A stretch of DNA of 64,000 bases, taken from assembly GCF_016894385.1 (NCBI RefSeq), contig NZ_CP069812.1, forward strand, positions 3,038,001 through 3,102,000. Direction: 5' to 3'. How positions within the stretch are numbered: position 1 is the stretch's first letter; every line of letters starts with the position of its first letter. Source of the stretch: Cupriavidus oxalaticus. Its GTDB lineage: Bacteria; Pseudomonadota; Gammaproteobacteria; Burkholderiales; Burkholderiaceae. Position numbers and translations under genes: made by a program. Of the stretch, positions 56,665-64,000 are shown one piece after another. Under the pieces are notes generated by a model. That model had not been told where the DNA came from. It was given only the letters and a program-made list of their open reading frames with translations, and did no database searches.

Positions 56665-57864
56665 TTACATCTTCACGACGTCGAGGACGGACTTCTTCTT
56701 GTCCTTGTACTCGTACAGCGTGATGGTGCCTTCCTTCATGTCGCCCTTCTCGTCGAAGGCGATGTTGCCGATCACGCCCTTGTAGTTCGTCTTGGGCATC
56801 TCGGCCAGGATGGCAGCCGGCTCGGTCGAGTTGGCGCGCTTCATGGCGTCGACGACGACCATCACCGCGTCATAGGTGAACGGCGCGTAGATCTGCACCG
56901 GCGCGTTGAAGCGAGCCTGGTAGCGGTTGGAGAAGTCAGCGCCCTGCTCCATCTTCGACAGGGCCAGGCCGGCCTCGGAGCAGATGATGTTGGTCACGGC
57001 ATCGCCGGCCAGTTCGGCCACCTTGTCGGTACAGACGCCGTCGCCGCCAACGATCTTGGCACCGATGCCCAGTTCCTTGGCCTGCTTGGCGAACGGGCCG
57101 CCGGTGGCATCCATGCCGCCGAACATGATCACGTCAGGCTTCCTGCCCTTGATCTTGGTCAGGATGGCCTTGAAGTCGGTGGCCTTGTCGTTGGTGGCTT
57201 CGCGCGCCACCACGTTCACGCCGGACGCCTTCGCGGTCTTCTCGAACTCGTCGGCCAGGCCCTTGCCATAGGCGGTGGCGTCGTCGACGATCGCCACGCT
57301 CTTGGCGTGCAGGGTCTTGGCGGCGTAATTGGCCAGTGCCGGGCCCTGCTGGGCGTCGGTGGCCACCACGCGGTAGGTGGTCTTGAAGCCTTGCTTGGTG
57401 TAGTCCGGGTTGGTGGACGAGGGCGAGATCTGGACGATGCCGGCATCGCTGTAGATCTTCGAGGCCGGGATCGACGTGCCGGAGTTCAGGTGGCCGACCA
57501 CGGCGACGACCTTGGCGTCGACCAGCTTCTGCGCCACGGCGGTGCCGGTCTTCGGGTCGGCGGCATCATCTTCGCCAACCAGTTCCAGCTTGATCTTCTT
57601 GCCGCCGACTTCCAGGCCGGCCTTGTTGACTTCTTCCACGGCCAGGCGGGCGCCGTTTTCGTTGTCCTTGCCAAGGTGCGCGATGCCGCCGGTCAGCGGA
57701 GCCGCGTGGCCGATCTTGACGACGACTTCGCCGCCGCCCGCTGCAGGGGCGGCAGCCGCCGGCGCCGAAGCCGAATCCGCCGGCTTCTCTTCCTTCTTGC
57801 CGCAAGCTGCTACCAGCGCCACTGCGGCCGCGATCGGCAGAATCTTGGCAAACGTGATTTGCAT
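56665..57864 (-). CDS. livJ: Branched-chain amino acid binding protein (LivJ/LivK type, lipoprotein)
   Basis: A 399-residue type-I periplasmic binding protein. The start MQITFAKILPIAAAVALVAAC gives a lipobox with Cys21, so it should be lipid-anchored, followed by an Ala/Pro-rich linker and the fold VVKIGHAAPLTGGIAHLGKDNENGARLAVEEVN. GHLNSGTSIPASKIY and SSTNPDYT are the ligand-binding blocks. The start ATG 57862-57864 follows AGGAG and is preferred over an ATG at 57903. It heads the liv operon and is cut off from livHMGF by an internal terminator. Confidence 0.94.
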   Translation of the reverse strand: MQITFAKILPIAAAVALVAACGKKEEKPADSASAPAAAAPAAGGGEVVVKIGHAAPLTGGIAHLGKDNENGARLAVEEVNKAGLEVGGKKIKLELVGEDDAADPKTGTAVAQKLVDAKVVAVVGHLNSGTSIPASKIYSDAGIVQISPSSTNPDYTKQGFKTTYRVVATDAQQGPALANYAAKTLHAKSVAIVDDATAYGKGLADEFEKTAKASGVNVVAREATNDKATDFKAILTKIKGRKPDVIMFGGMDATGGPFAKQAKELGIGAKIVGGDGVCTDKVAELAGDAVTNIICSEAGLALSKMEQGADFSNRYQARFNAPVQIYAPFTYDAVMVVVDAMKRANSTEPAAILAEMPKTNYKGVIGNIAFDEKGDMKEGTITLYEYKDKKKSVLDVVKM

Positions 57865-57939
57865 GAGTGATCTCCTAGGATTCACAAAAACAGGGATTTG
57901 CAACGCCTCCCGGACGTTTCCCTGGACCGCCTTTGTTTA

Positions 57940-57988
57940 GTTTCAATTTGAAACGCGCGCATTGTATCCCCTTTCTTTGCAGATGCAA
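57940..57988 (-). promoter_or_regulatory. Promoter and palindromic operator of the liv operon
   Basis: On the minus strand TTGCAT (57983-57988) and TACAAT (57961-57966) are 16 bp apart. Just downstream, at the expected start site, the palindrome GTTTCAATTTGAAAC (57940-57954, 7-bp arms) looks like a repressor site. Confidence 0.6.
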
Positions 57989-58154
57989 TACGCGACGCAA
58001 CAAGTCGACCGATTTACCCTTCAAATGAGCTAGGGAATTTCCCCAATGCACAGATTGGGGCAATTCCCGCTCACCAGGCGGGATCGTCTCACCTACTCAC
58101 AAGAATCGTGCCTGCCCCGCCCTGGCGGCAGGATTAGGCGCGCGGTGCGCCACC

Positions 58155-58274
58155 TATAATAGGCCTTAATTAATTAGGCGTTTCATTTCAAATGCGAAGC
58201 ACCGATCTCTAATGTGCAGAATGTAGCGCCGCACCATAATAGGGAAAACCCCAGTTACGGGGATTACCCCTATT
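58155..58274. other. Non-coding segment with palindrome and nested hairpin
   Basis: The 586-bp gap 57865-58450 has no gene. Besides the liv promoter it holds TATAAT (58155-58160), the near-palindrome GCCTTAATTAATTAGGC (58163-58179) and a nested hairpin at 58238-58274. The outer arms are AATAGGG/CCCTATT and the inner arms CCCC/GGGG. The region is AT-rich relative to its surroundings and could be regulatory or encode a small RNA; neither is shown. Confidence 0.4.
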
Positions 58275-58380
58275 TGTCGGTTTCGCCGGACACGCAGGTA
58301 ATTCATGCACCCATGGCGTTGCACCGATAATGTGCGTTGCGTGTCATAAGCCAGTGAGTCGCCGCCGCGCGGGCAGCGCG

Positions 58381-58410
58381 AAAAAAAGCGCCGCATTGCG
58401 CGGCGCTTTT
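58381..58410 (-). terminator. Intrinsic terminator downstream of ispH
   Basis: AAAAGCGCCGC/GCGGCGCTTTT (58384-58394 and 58400-58410) with a 5-nt loop; on the minus strand a T7 tract follows. It lies 40 bp past the ispH stop. Confidence 0.85.
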
Positions 58411-58450
58411 GTCATGAACCCATGGCGGTGCGGGCCTGGCCCGCTGCCGC

Positions 58451-59443
<993 letters not shown>

Positions 59444-59453
59444 GTTGGCGCAA

Positions 59454-59942
59454 TCAGAGGATGCCGATCAGCTGCACGTCGAACAGGATGGTCTGCCCGG
59501 CCAGCGGATGGTTGAAGTCGAACAGCGCCGCGGTCTCGCCGATTTCCTTCAGCACGCCCGCGTACTTGCCGCCGCCGGGCGCGTTGAATTCGACCAGGTC
59601 GCCCGGGTTGTAGTCTTCCTCGAACGAGCTGTTCTCACGCAGCATTGCCAGCGACACCCATTGCAGCAGTTCGGGATTGCGCGGCCCGAACGCCTGCTCC
59701 GGCGCGAGCCGGTACGTCATGCGCTCGCCTTCCGGCATGCCCAGCAGCGCCTGCTCCAGCGTGGGCGCGAGCTGGCCCTGGCCGAGCAGCAGCGTGGCGG
59801 GCTTGTCGTCGAAGGTGCTGACGACCTCGGTGCCGTTCTCCAGCGAGATGCTGTAGTGCAGGGTCAGGAAAGAGTCGGCCAGGACAGTCTTGCGGCCAGC
59901 CGTGCCGCCGTCGGCTTCCGACGCGAAAGTTTGCAAATTCAT
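59454..59942 (-). CDS. fkpB: FKBP-type peptidyl-prolyl isomerase SlpA/FkpB
   Basis: A 162-residue SlyD-like [29 protein letters not shown] begins the FKBP half and an IF (insert-in-flap) domain ([20 protein letters not shown]) lies in the middle; [18 protein letters not shown] ends it. It is a cytosolic prolyl isomerase and chaperone, usually encoded before ispH as here. It is divergent from radC. Confidence 0.92.
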   Translation of the reverse strand: MNLQTFASEADGGTAGRKTVLADSFLTLHYSISLENGTEVVSTFDDKPATLLLGQGQLAPTLEQALLGMPEGERMTYRLAPEQAFGPRNPELLQWVSLAMLRENSSFEEDYNPGDLVEFNAPGGGKYAGVLKEIGETAALFDFNHPLAGQTILFDVQLIGIL

Positions 59943-60053
59943 GGGTGATCAACCGAGGAACAACCCGTATTGTATTCGACTGGCCCATCGCCCGCCGCGC
60001 CAAGCTGTTTTACCCCTTCCAGCTTTCCGGCCGGCATCCGACCCCGACCGCCC

Positions 60054-60740
60054 ATGACCATTGCCCACTGGCCCGCCTGCGAGCGGCCGCGCGAGAAACT
60101 GCTGGAATGCGGCGCCGCCGCCCTGTCCGACGCCGAACTGCTGGCGGTCTTCCTGCGCGTCGGCGCGGCCGGCAAAAGTGCCGTCGACCTCGCCCGCGAG
60201 CTGATGCACCGCTTTGGCTCGCTGACCGCCCTGTTCGCGTCCGAACCCGGCGCGCTGGCGGGCATCAAGGGCATGGGCACGGCCAAGTACGCACAGCTGC
60301 AGGCCATTCCCGAACTGGCGCGACGCGCGCTGGCCGAATCACTGCGGTTGCCGACCGGCTTCGACTCGCGCGCGGCGGTGCACAGCTACCTGCGCCTGAC
60401 ACTGGCATCGCTGCCGCATGAAGTATTCCTGTGCCTGTTCCTCGATCCGCGCAACCGCATGATTGCCTGCGAAGAACTGTTCCGGGGTACCCTGACGCGC
60501 ACCGCCGTGTATCCGCGCGAGGTCGCGCGCCAGGCGCTGATGCATAATGCGGCCGGCGTGATCGTGGCGCACAACCACCCGTCCGGCACGACCGCCCCCA
60601 GCCAGAGCGACGTGCACCTGACCCGCGAGCTGGCACGGACGCTCGAACTCATCGACGTGCATCTGCTCGACCATTTCATCGTGGCCGGACAGGAAATCCG
60701 TTCGCTGGCCGAATGTTGCGACCGGTTGCCTGGACTGTGA
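60054..60740 (+). CDS. radC: RadC-like JAB-domain protein
   Basis: A 228-residue protein: an N-terminal UPF0758 helix-hairpin-helix region ([42 protein letters not shown]) and a C-terminal JAB/MPN domain with the metal motif [16 protein letters not shown]. The family was named for a repair phenotype later reassigned, so its role is uncertain. ATG 60054 is used; the open frame upstream carries no family sequence. Confidence 0.92.
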   Translation: MTIAHWPACERPREKLLECGAAALSDAELLAVFLRVGAAGKSAVDLARELMHRFGSLTALFASEPGALAGIKGMGTAKYAQLQAIPELARRALAESLRLPTGFDSRAAVHSYLRLTLASLPHEVFLCLFLDPRNRMIACEELFRGTLTRTAVYPREVARQALMHNAAGVIVAHNHPSGTTAPSQSDVHLTRELARTLELIDVHLLDHFIVAGQEIRSLAECCDRLPGL

Positions 60741-60800
60741 TGCCTGGGGCACAGTGCTGGACGAGACACAACACCCGCTCCCGTCAACGCATGGAAGGCA

Positions 60801-60830
60801 TTGATTCGCCGGCGGATTCCGGTCTATAAT
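60801..60830 (+). promoter_or_regulatory. Promoter of rpmB-rpmG
   Basis: TTGATT (60801-60806) and a perfect TATAAT (60825-60830), 18 bp apart, leave a leader of about 95 nt before rpmB. Confidence 0.7.
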
Positions 60831-60931
60831 TTACGTTTCACTGAAGTCCCATCCGCTGCAGTCCGGGCCCGCGCGCCTTTTGTTGATCTGTTGCGAACAT
60901 TGTCCACGAATAGAAGATTTAGGAGTGCTTC

Positions 60932-61165
60932 ATGGCACGCGTCTGTCAAGTGACCGGGAAAGCGCCGATGGTCGGCAACAACGTTTCCCACGCAAACAAC
61001 AAGACCAAGCGCCGTTTTCTGCCCAACCTGCAGAATCGTCGTTTCTTCGTTGAATCCGAAAACCGCTGGGTGAGCCTGCGCGTCTCGAACGCCGGCCTGC
61101 GCCTGATCGACAAGAAAGGCATCGACTCCGTGCTCGCCGACCTGCGCGCACGTGGCGAAGTCTAA
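60932..61165 (+). CDS. rpmB: 50S ribosomal protein L28
   Basis: A 77-residue L28 with [33 protein letters not shown] at the start and the [18 protein letters not shown] block; it has a single Cys and no zinc-ribbon set. A TTTAGGAG ribosome site lies just upstream. It forms a two-gene operon with rpmG. Confidence 0.98.
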   Translation: MARVCQVTGKAPMVGNNVSHANNKTKRRFLPNLQNRRFFVESENRWVSLRVSNAGLRLIDKKGIDSVLADLRARGEV

Positions 61166-61178
61166 TTAGGAGTACATC

Positions 61179-61349
61179 ATGGCAAGCAAGGGCGGCCGCG
61201 ACAAGATCAAGCTGGAATCGACCGCAGGTACCGGTCACTTCTACACCACCACCAAGAACAAGCGCACGATGCCGGAAAAGATGGAGATCATGAAGTTCGA
61301 TCCCGTCGCTCGCAAGCACGTCGCTTATAAGGAAACCAAGATCAAGTAA
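61179..61349 (+). CDS. rpmG: 50S ribosomal protein L33
   Basis: A 56-residue L33 ([19 protein letters not shown], then [20 protein letters not shown] and ending ETKIK). It lacks the CXXC zinc pairs, so it is the zinc-independent form. It begins 13 nt after rpmB with TTAGGAG before its ATG. Confidence 0.98.
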   Translation: MASKGGRDKIKLESTAGTGHFYTTTKNKRTMPEKMEIMKFDPVARKHVAYKETKIK

Positions 61350-61370
61350 TTGATCCGGTATCCCGCCAGA

Positions 61371-61400
61371 AAGCCCCGCCATGTCGCGGGGTTTTTTTGT
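61371..61400 (+). terminator. Intrinsic terminator of rpmB-rpmG
   Basis: CCCCGC/GCGGGG (61374-61379 and 61386-61391) followed by T7. The rest of the gap up to nadB (61400-61611) shows no further gene. Confidence 0.88.
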
Positions 61401-61611
61401 TGCCCACTCGTTTCGCGCACGACGGTGCACGCACGTTGGCCCCCGCAGGCCGCAAGAAGCGCACCGTTCGGCACACCAGCAAGGGCGCGGCAACTTTCCG
61501 GCACGATCACCGCCCAGCCGGGCCGGCTCACCGCTGCACGGCATGCCGCGCACGGTGTAGACTTTCCCGTTTCCCCATCCGCCTGGCGCCCTCCGGCGCT
61601 CTCTCCGCACC

Positions 61612-63204
61612 ATGAATTTCGACGTCGCCATCGTCGGCAGCGGGCTGGCCGGCCTTACGGTCGCGCTGCAACTGGCCGACACCCACCGGGTTGTCATCCT
61701 CAGCAAGCGCGCCATGACGCAGGGCGCCAGCGACTGGGCGCAGGGCGGCATCGCCGCCGTGCTGGATTCCGGCGACAGCCATGACGAGCACACGCAGGAC
61801 ACGCTCGTTGCGGGCGCAGGACTGTGCGACGAAGAGGCAACCCGCTTTATCGTGGAGCACGGGCGCGAGGCGATCCAGTGGCTGATCGACCGCGGCGTGC
61901 CGTTCACGCGCGACGCGCAGGCCGAACTGGGCTTCCACCTGACCCGCGAAGGCGGCCATAGCCGCCGGCGCATCATCCACGCCGCCGACGCCACCGGGCA
62001 CGCGGTGGTCAGCACGCTGCTGCAGCAGGCCACCCGGCATCCGAACATCACGATCCTGGAAGACCATTTCGCGATCGACCTGATCACGTCGCGCAAGATG
62101 GGGCTGCCGGGCAACCGGTGTTATGGCCTGTACGTGCTGGACGACAGCACCGGCGCGGTGCACACCATCACCGCCACGCACACGGTGCTGGCCGCTGGCG
62201 GCGCCGGCAAGGTCTACCTGTACACCACCAATCCCGATACCGCGACCGGCGACGGCATCGCCATGGCATGGCGGGCCGGCTGCCGGGTGTCGAACATGGA
62301 ATTCATCCAGTTCCACCCGACCTGCCTGTACCACCCCTATGCCAAGTCGTTCCTGATTTCCGAGGCGGTGCGCGGTGAAGGCGGGCTGCTCAAGCTGCCC
62401 GACGGCACCCGCTTCATGCCGGAGCACGATGAGCGTGCCGAACTGGCGCCGCGCGACGTGGTGGCGCGCGCGATCGATTTCGAGATGAAGAAGCGCGGCC
62501 TGGATTGCGTCTACCTCGATATCACGCACCAGCCCGAATCCTTCCTGAAGGAACACTTCCCGACCATCTACGCGCGCTGCCTGGAGTTGGGCATCGATAT
62601 CACGCGCGAGCCCATCCCGGTGGTGCCGGCCGCGCACTACACCTGCGGCGGCGTGGTCACCGACACCATGGGCCGCACCGATATCGGCAACCTCTACGCC
62701 GTGGGCGAGACGGCCTGCACCGGCCTGCACGGCGCCAATCGCCTGGCCTCGAACTCGCTTCTCGAATGCATGGTGATCGGCCGCGCGGCGGCAGACGACA
62801 TCGCTTCGAAGGACAAGGCAGGCGCGCCCAGTATCACGCTGCCGGCGTGGGACGAGAGCCGCGTGTCCGATGCCGACGAAGAGGTGGTGGTCTCGCACAA
62901 CTGGGACGAGCTGCGCCGCATGATGTGGAACTACGTTGGCATCGTGCGCACCAGCAAGCGGCTGGAACGCGCGCAGCACCGCATCGGGCTGCTGCGCGAG
63001 GAGATCGCCGAGTACTACGCCAACTTCCGCGTCACGAGCGACCTGCTGGAACTGCGCAACCTGGTGGAGGTGGCCTCGCTGATCGTGGACAGCGCGTATT
63101 CACGGCATGAAAGCCGCGGGCTGCATTTCAGCCGGGACTATCCGGATGCGCTGCCGAAGGCGCTGCCGACGGTGATACAGCCGCCTGCCGGCCGCAAGCG
63201 CTGA
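61612..63204 (+). CDS. nadB: L-aspartate oxidase
   Basis: A 530-residue flavoprotein of the succinate dehydrogenase/fumarate reductase family. FAD motif [20 protein letters not shown] starts it; [18 protein letters not shown] and [25 protein letters not shown] are the substrate and FAD blocks. It oxidises L-aspartate to iminoaspartate, the first step of NAD synthesis. It is convergent with nadC, the third enzyme of the same route. Confidence 0.96.
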   Translation: MNFDVAIVGSGLAGLTVALQLADTHRVVILSKRAMTQGASDWAQGGIAAVLDSGDSHDEHTQDTLVAGAGLCDEEATRFIVEHGREAIQWLIDRGVPFTRDAQAELGFHLTREGGHSRRRIIHAADATGHAVVSTLLQQATRHPNITILEDHFAIDLITSRKMGLPGNRCYGLYVLDDSTGAVHTITATHTVLAAGGAGKVYLYTTNPDTATGDGIAMAWRAGCRVSNMEFIQFHPTCLYHPYAKSFLISEAVRGEGGLLKLPDGTRFMPEHDERAELAPRDVVARAIDFEMKKRGLDCVYLDITHQPESFLKEHFPTIYARCLELGIDITREPIPVVPAAHYTCGGVVTDTMGRTDIGNLYAVGETACTGLHGANRLASNSLLECMVIGRAAADDIASKDKAGAPSITLPAWDESRVSDADEEVVVSHNWDELRRMMWNYVGIVRTSKRLERAQHRIGLLREEIAEYYANFRVTSDLLELRNLVEVASLIVDSAYSRHESRGLHFSRDYPDALPKALPTVIQPPAGRKR

Positions 63205-63221
63205 GCGCGATCCAGCAATAA

Positions 63222-63258
63222 AAAACGGGATGCGAGCCGGATGGCCCCACCCCGTTTT
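63222..63258 (-). terminator. Probable terminator between nadB and nadC
   Basis: AAAACGGG/CCCGTTTT arms (63222-63229 and 63251-63258) enclose a GC-rich 21-nt loop and give T6 on the minus strand, 20 bp past the nadC stop. Confidence 0.6.
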
Positions 63259-63278
63259 GACTTCGGGCTGGCGCTGCG

Positions 63279-64000
63279 TCAGCCGATGATACGCAGCGAG
63301 TAATCCGTCGCGCGCACGTCCTTGGTCAACGCGCCCACCGAGATCCGGTCCACGCCGGTCTCGGCGAAGGTGCGGATGGTTTCGGCATTGACGCCGCCCG
63401 ACACTTCCAGCAGCGCCCTGCCCTGGTTGATCTTCACCGCGTCCTGCATCATCGGCACGGTGAAGTTGTCGATCAGCACCGACTTCGCGCCGGCTGCCAG
63501 GGCCTCTTCCAGCTCCGCCAGCGACTCCACCTCGACCTGCACCGGCGCATCGGTATCGAGCGCCAGCGCCGCCTGCATCGCGGCGGTGATGCTGCCGGCC
63601 GCGGCGATATGGTTTTCCTTGATCAGGATGCCGTCGTAAAGCGCCAGCCGCTGGTTCTCGCCGCCGCCGATACGCACCGCGTACTTCTGCGCCAGGCGCA
63701 GGCCCGGCAGCGTCTTGCGCGTATCCAGCACGCGCGCGCGGGTGCCGGCGATCAGGTCGGCATAGCGGCGCGTCACGGTGGCCACGCCGGACAGCAGTTG
63801 CAGGAAGTTCAGCGACGGGCGTTCGGCGGTCAGCAGCGAGCGCGCCGGGCCGGTGATCTCGCACACCGCGGAATCCGGCGCCATGCGCGCGCCCTCTTCC
63901 TGCAGCCAGCGCACTTCCAGCAGCGGATCGACCGCGCGCATGCAGGCATCGAACCACGGCTGTCCGCACAGCACCGCCGCTTCGCGCACGATCACGCGCG
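63279..64000 (-). CDS. nadC: Nicotinate-nucleotide pyrophosphorylase (N-terminus outside window)
   Basis: The C-terminal 240 codons of quinolinate phosphoribosyltransferase, open through the window edge. LNFLQLLSGVATVTRRYADL, RVLDTRKTLPGLRLAQKYAVRIGGGENQR and ILIKENHIAAAG are the family active-site blocks, and VSGGVNAETIRTFAETGVDRISVGALTKD is the phosphate site. An internal ATG at 63995 is not the true start because the reading frame continues and the protein normally has about 45 further N-terminal residues. It makes nicotinate mononucleotide from quinolinate. Confidence 0.94.
   Translation of the reverse strand, partial: RVIVREAAVLCGQPWFDACMRAVDPLLEVRWLQEEGARMAPDSAVCEITGPARSLLTAERPSLNFLQLLSGVATVTRRYADLIAGTRARVLDTRKTLPGLRLAQKYAVRIGGGENQRLALYDGILIKENHIAAAGSITAAMQAALALDTDAPVQVEVESLAELEEALAAGAKSVLIDNFTVPMMQDAVKINQGRALLEVSGGVNAETIRTFAETGVDRISVGALTKDVRATDYSLRIIG

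Noticed and set aside
58166..58396. 76-aa minus-strand ORF in the ispH-liv gap
   Set aside because: It lies across the palindrome, nested hairpin and terminator and shows no family features.
63279..63995. Complete nadC starting at the internal ATG 63995
   Set aside because: The frame remains open to the window edge and the N-terminal domain would be truncated; the gene is partial.

Overview
The window is a 64 kb, GC-rich chromosomal segment whose gene content, gene order and protein sequences fit a Burkholderiaceae betaproteobacterium, most likely Cupriavidus (Ralstonia eutropha group). This assignment is inferred from recognised families and was not tested by a search. Coding density is high. 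There is no prophage, insertion sequence, CRISPR array or rRNA operon, and the only candidate accessory patch is a BrnT/BrnA toxin-antitoxin pair next to a tRNA-Leu.

Layout, left to right. 1-5.2 kb (minus): malonate catabolism, with a GntR regulator and its palindromic operator, malonyl-CoA decarboxylase, a Bug-type periplasmic binding protein, an enoyl-CoA hydratase-like protein and malonyl-CoA synthetase (cut by the window edge). 5.2-5.96 kb: long non-coding stretch with clustered TGTTACA heptamers. 6-8.1 kb: YjgN/DUF898 membrane protein and an M48 peptidase. 8.1-11.8 kb: lgt and a LysR regulator, divergent from ilvD. 11.9-17.3 kb: DUF2486, holC and pepA, divergent from lptF-lptG-cbiX. 17.5-25.6 kb: sulfate assimilation operon (TauE exporter, cysI, DUF934, APS reductase cysH, cysD, cysN, SUMT cobA) divergent from a CysB-type regulator. 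25.7-30.1 kb: methyltransferase, orphan Leu/Ile/Val-type binding protein, beta-hydroxyacid dehydrogenase and a formamidase-like hydrolase. 30.3-31 kb: tRNA-Leu(CAA) and brnTA. 31.2-37.5 kb: M48 lipoprotein, then two AspT-type antiporters followed by aspartate 4-decarboxylase. 37.5-48.9 kb: full histidine utilisation regulon (hutG, F, I, D, U, H, C) plus a NitT/TauT-family ABC transporter, with HutC-like operators. 49-52.5 kb: an NAD-dependent epimerase-like protein divergent from a ferredoxin reductase, then an ArgD-type aminotransferase behind an Arg-rich leader ORF and terminator. 52.8-57.9 kb: livFGMH plus a lipoprotein binding protein. 58.4-64 kb: ispH, fkpB, radC, rpmB-rpmG, nadB and nadC (partial).

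The strongest candidate for something undescribed is at 51120-51287. A near-consensus sigma70 promoter places the start site at the first base of a 22-codon ORF containing three consecutive Arg codons. The ORF is followed by an intrinsic terminator and then the acetylornithine aminotransferase-like gene, which is what an arginine-responsive, leaderless transcription attenuator would look like. Other noteworthy points are the duplicated AspT plus AsdA cassette, a HutC-like operator placed exactly in the promoter spacer of the hut-linked ABC transporter, and three copies of a bipartite inverted GC-rich repeat.
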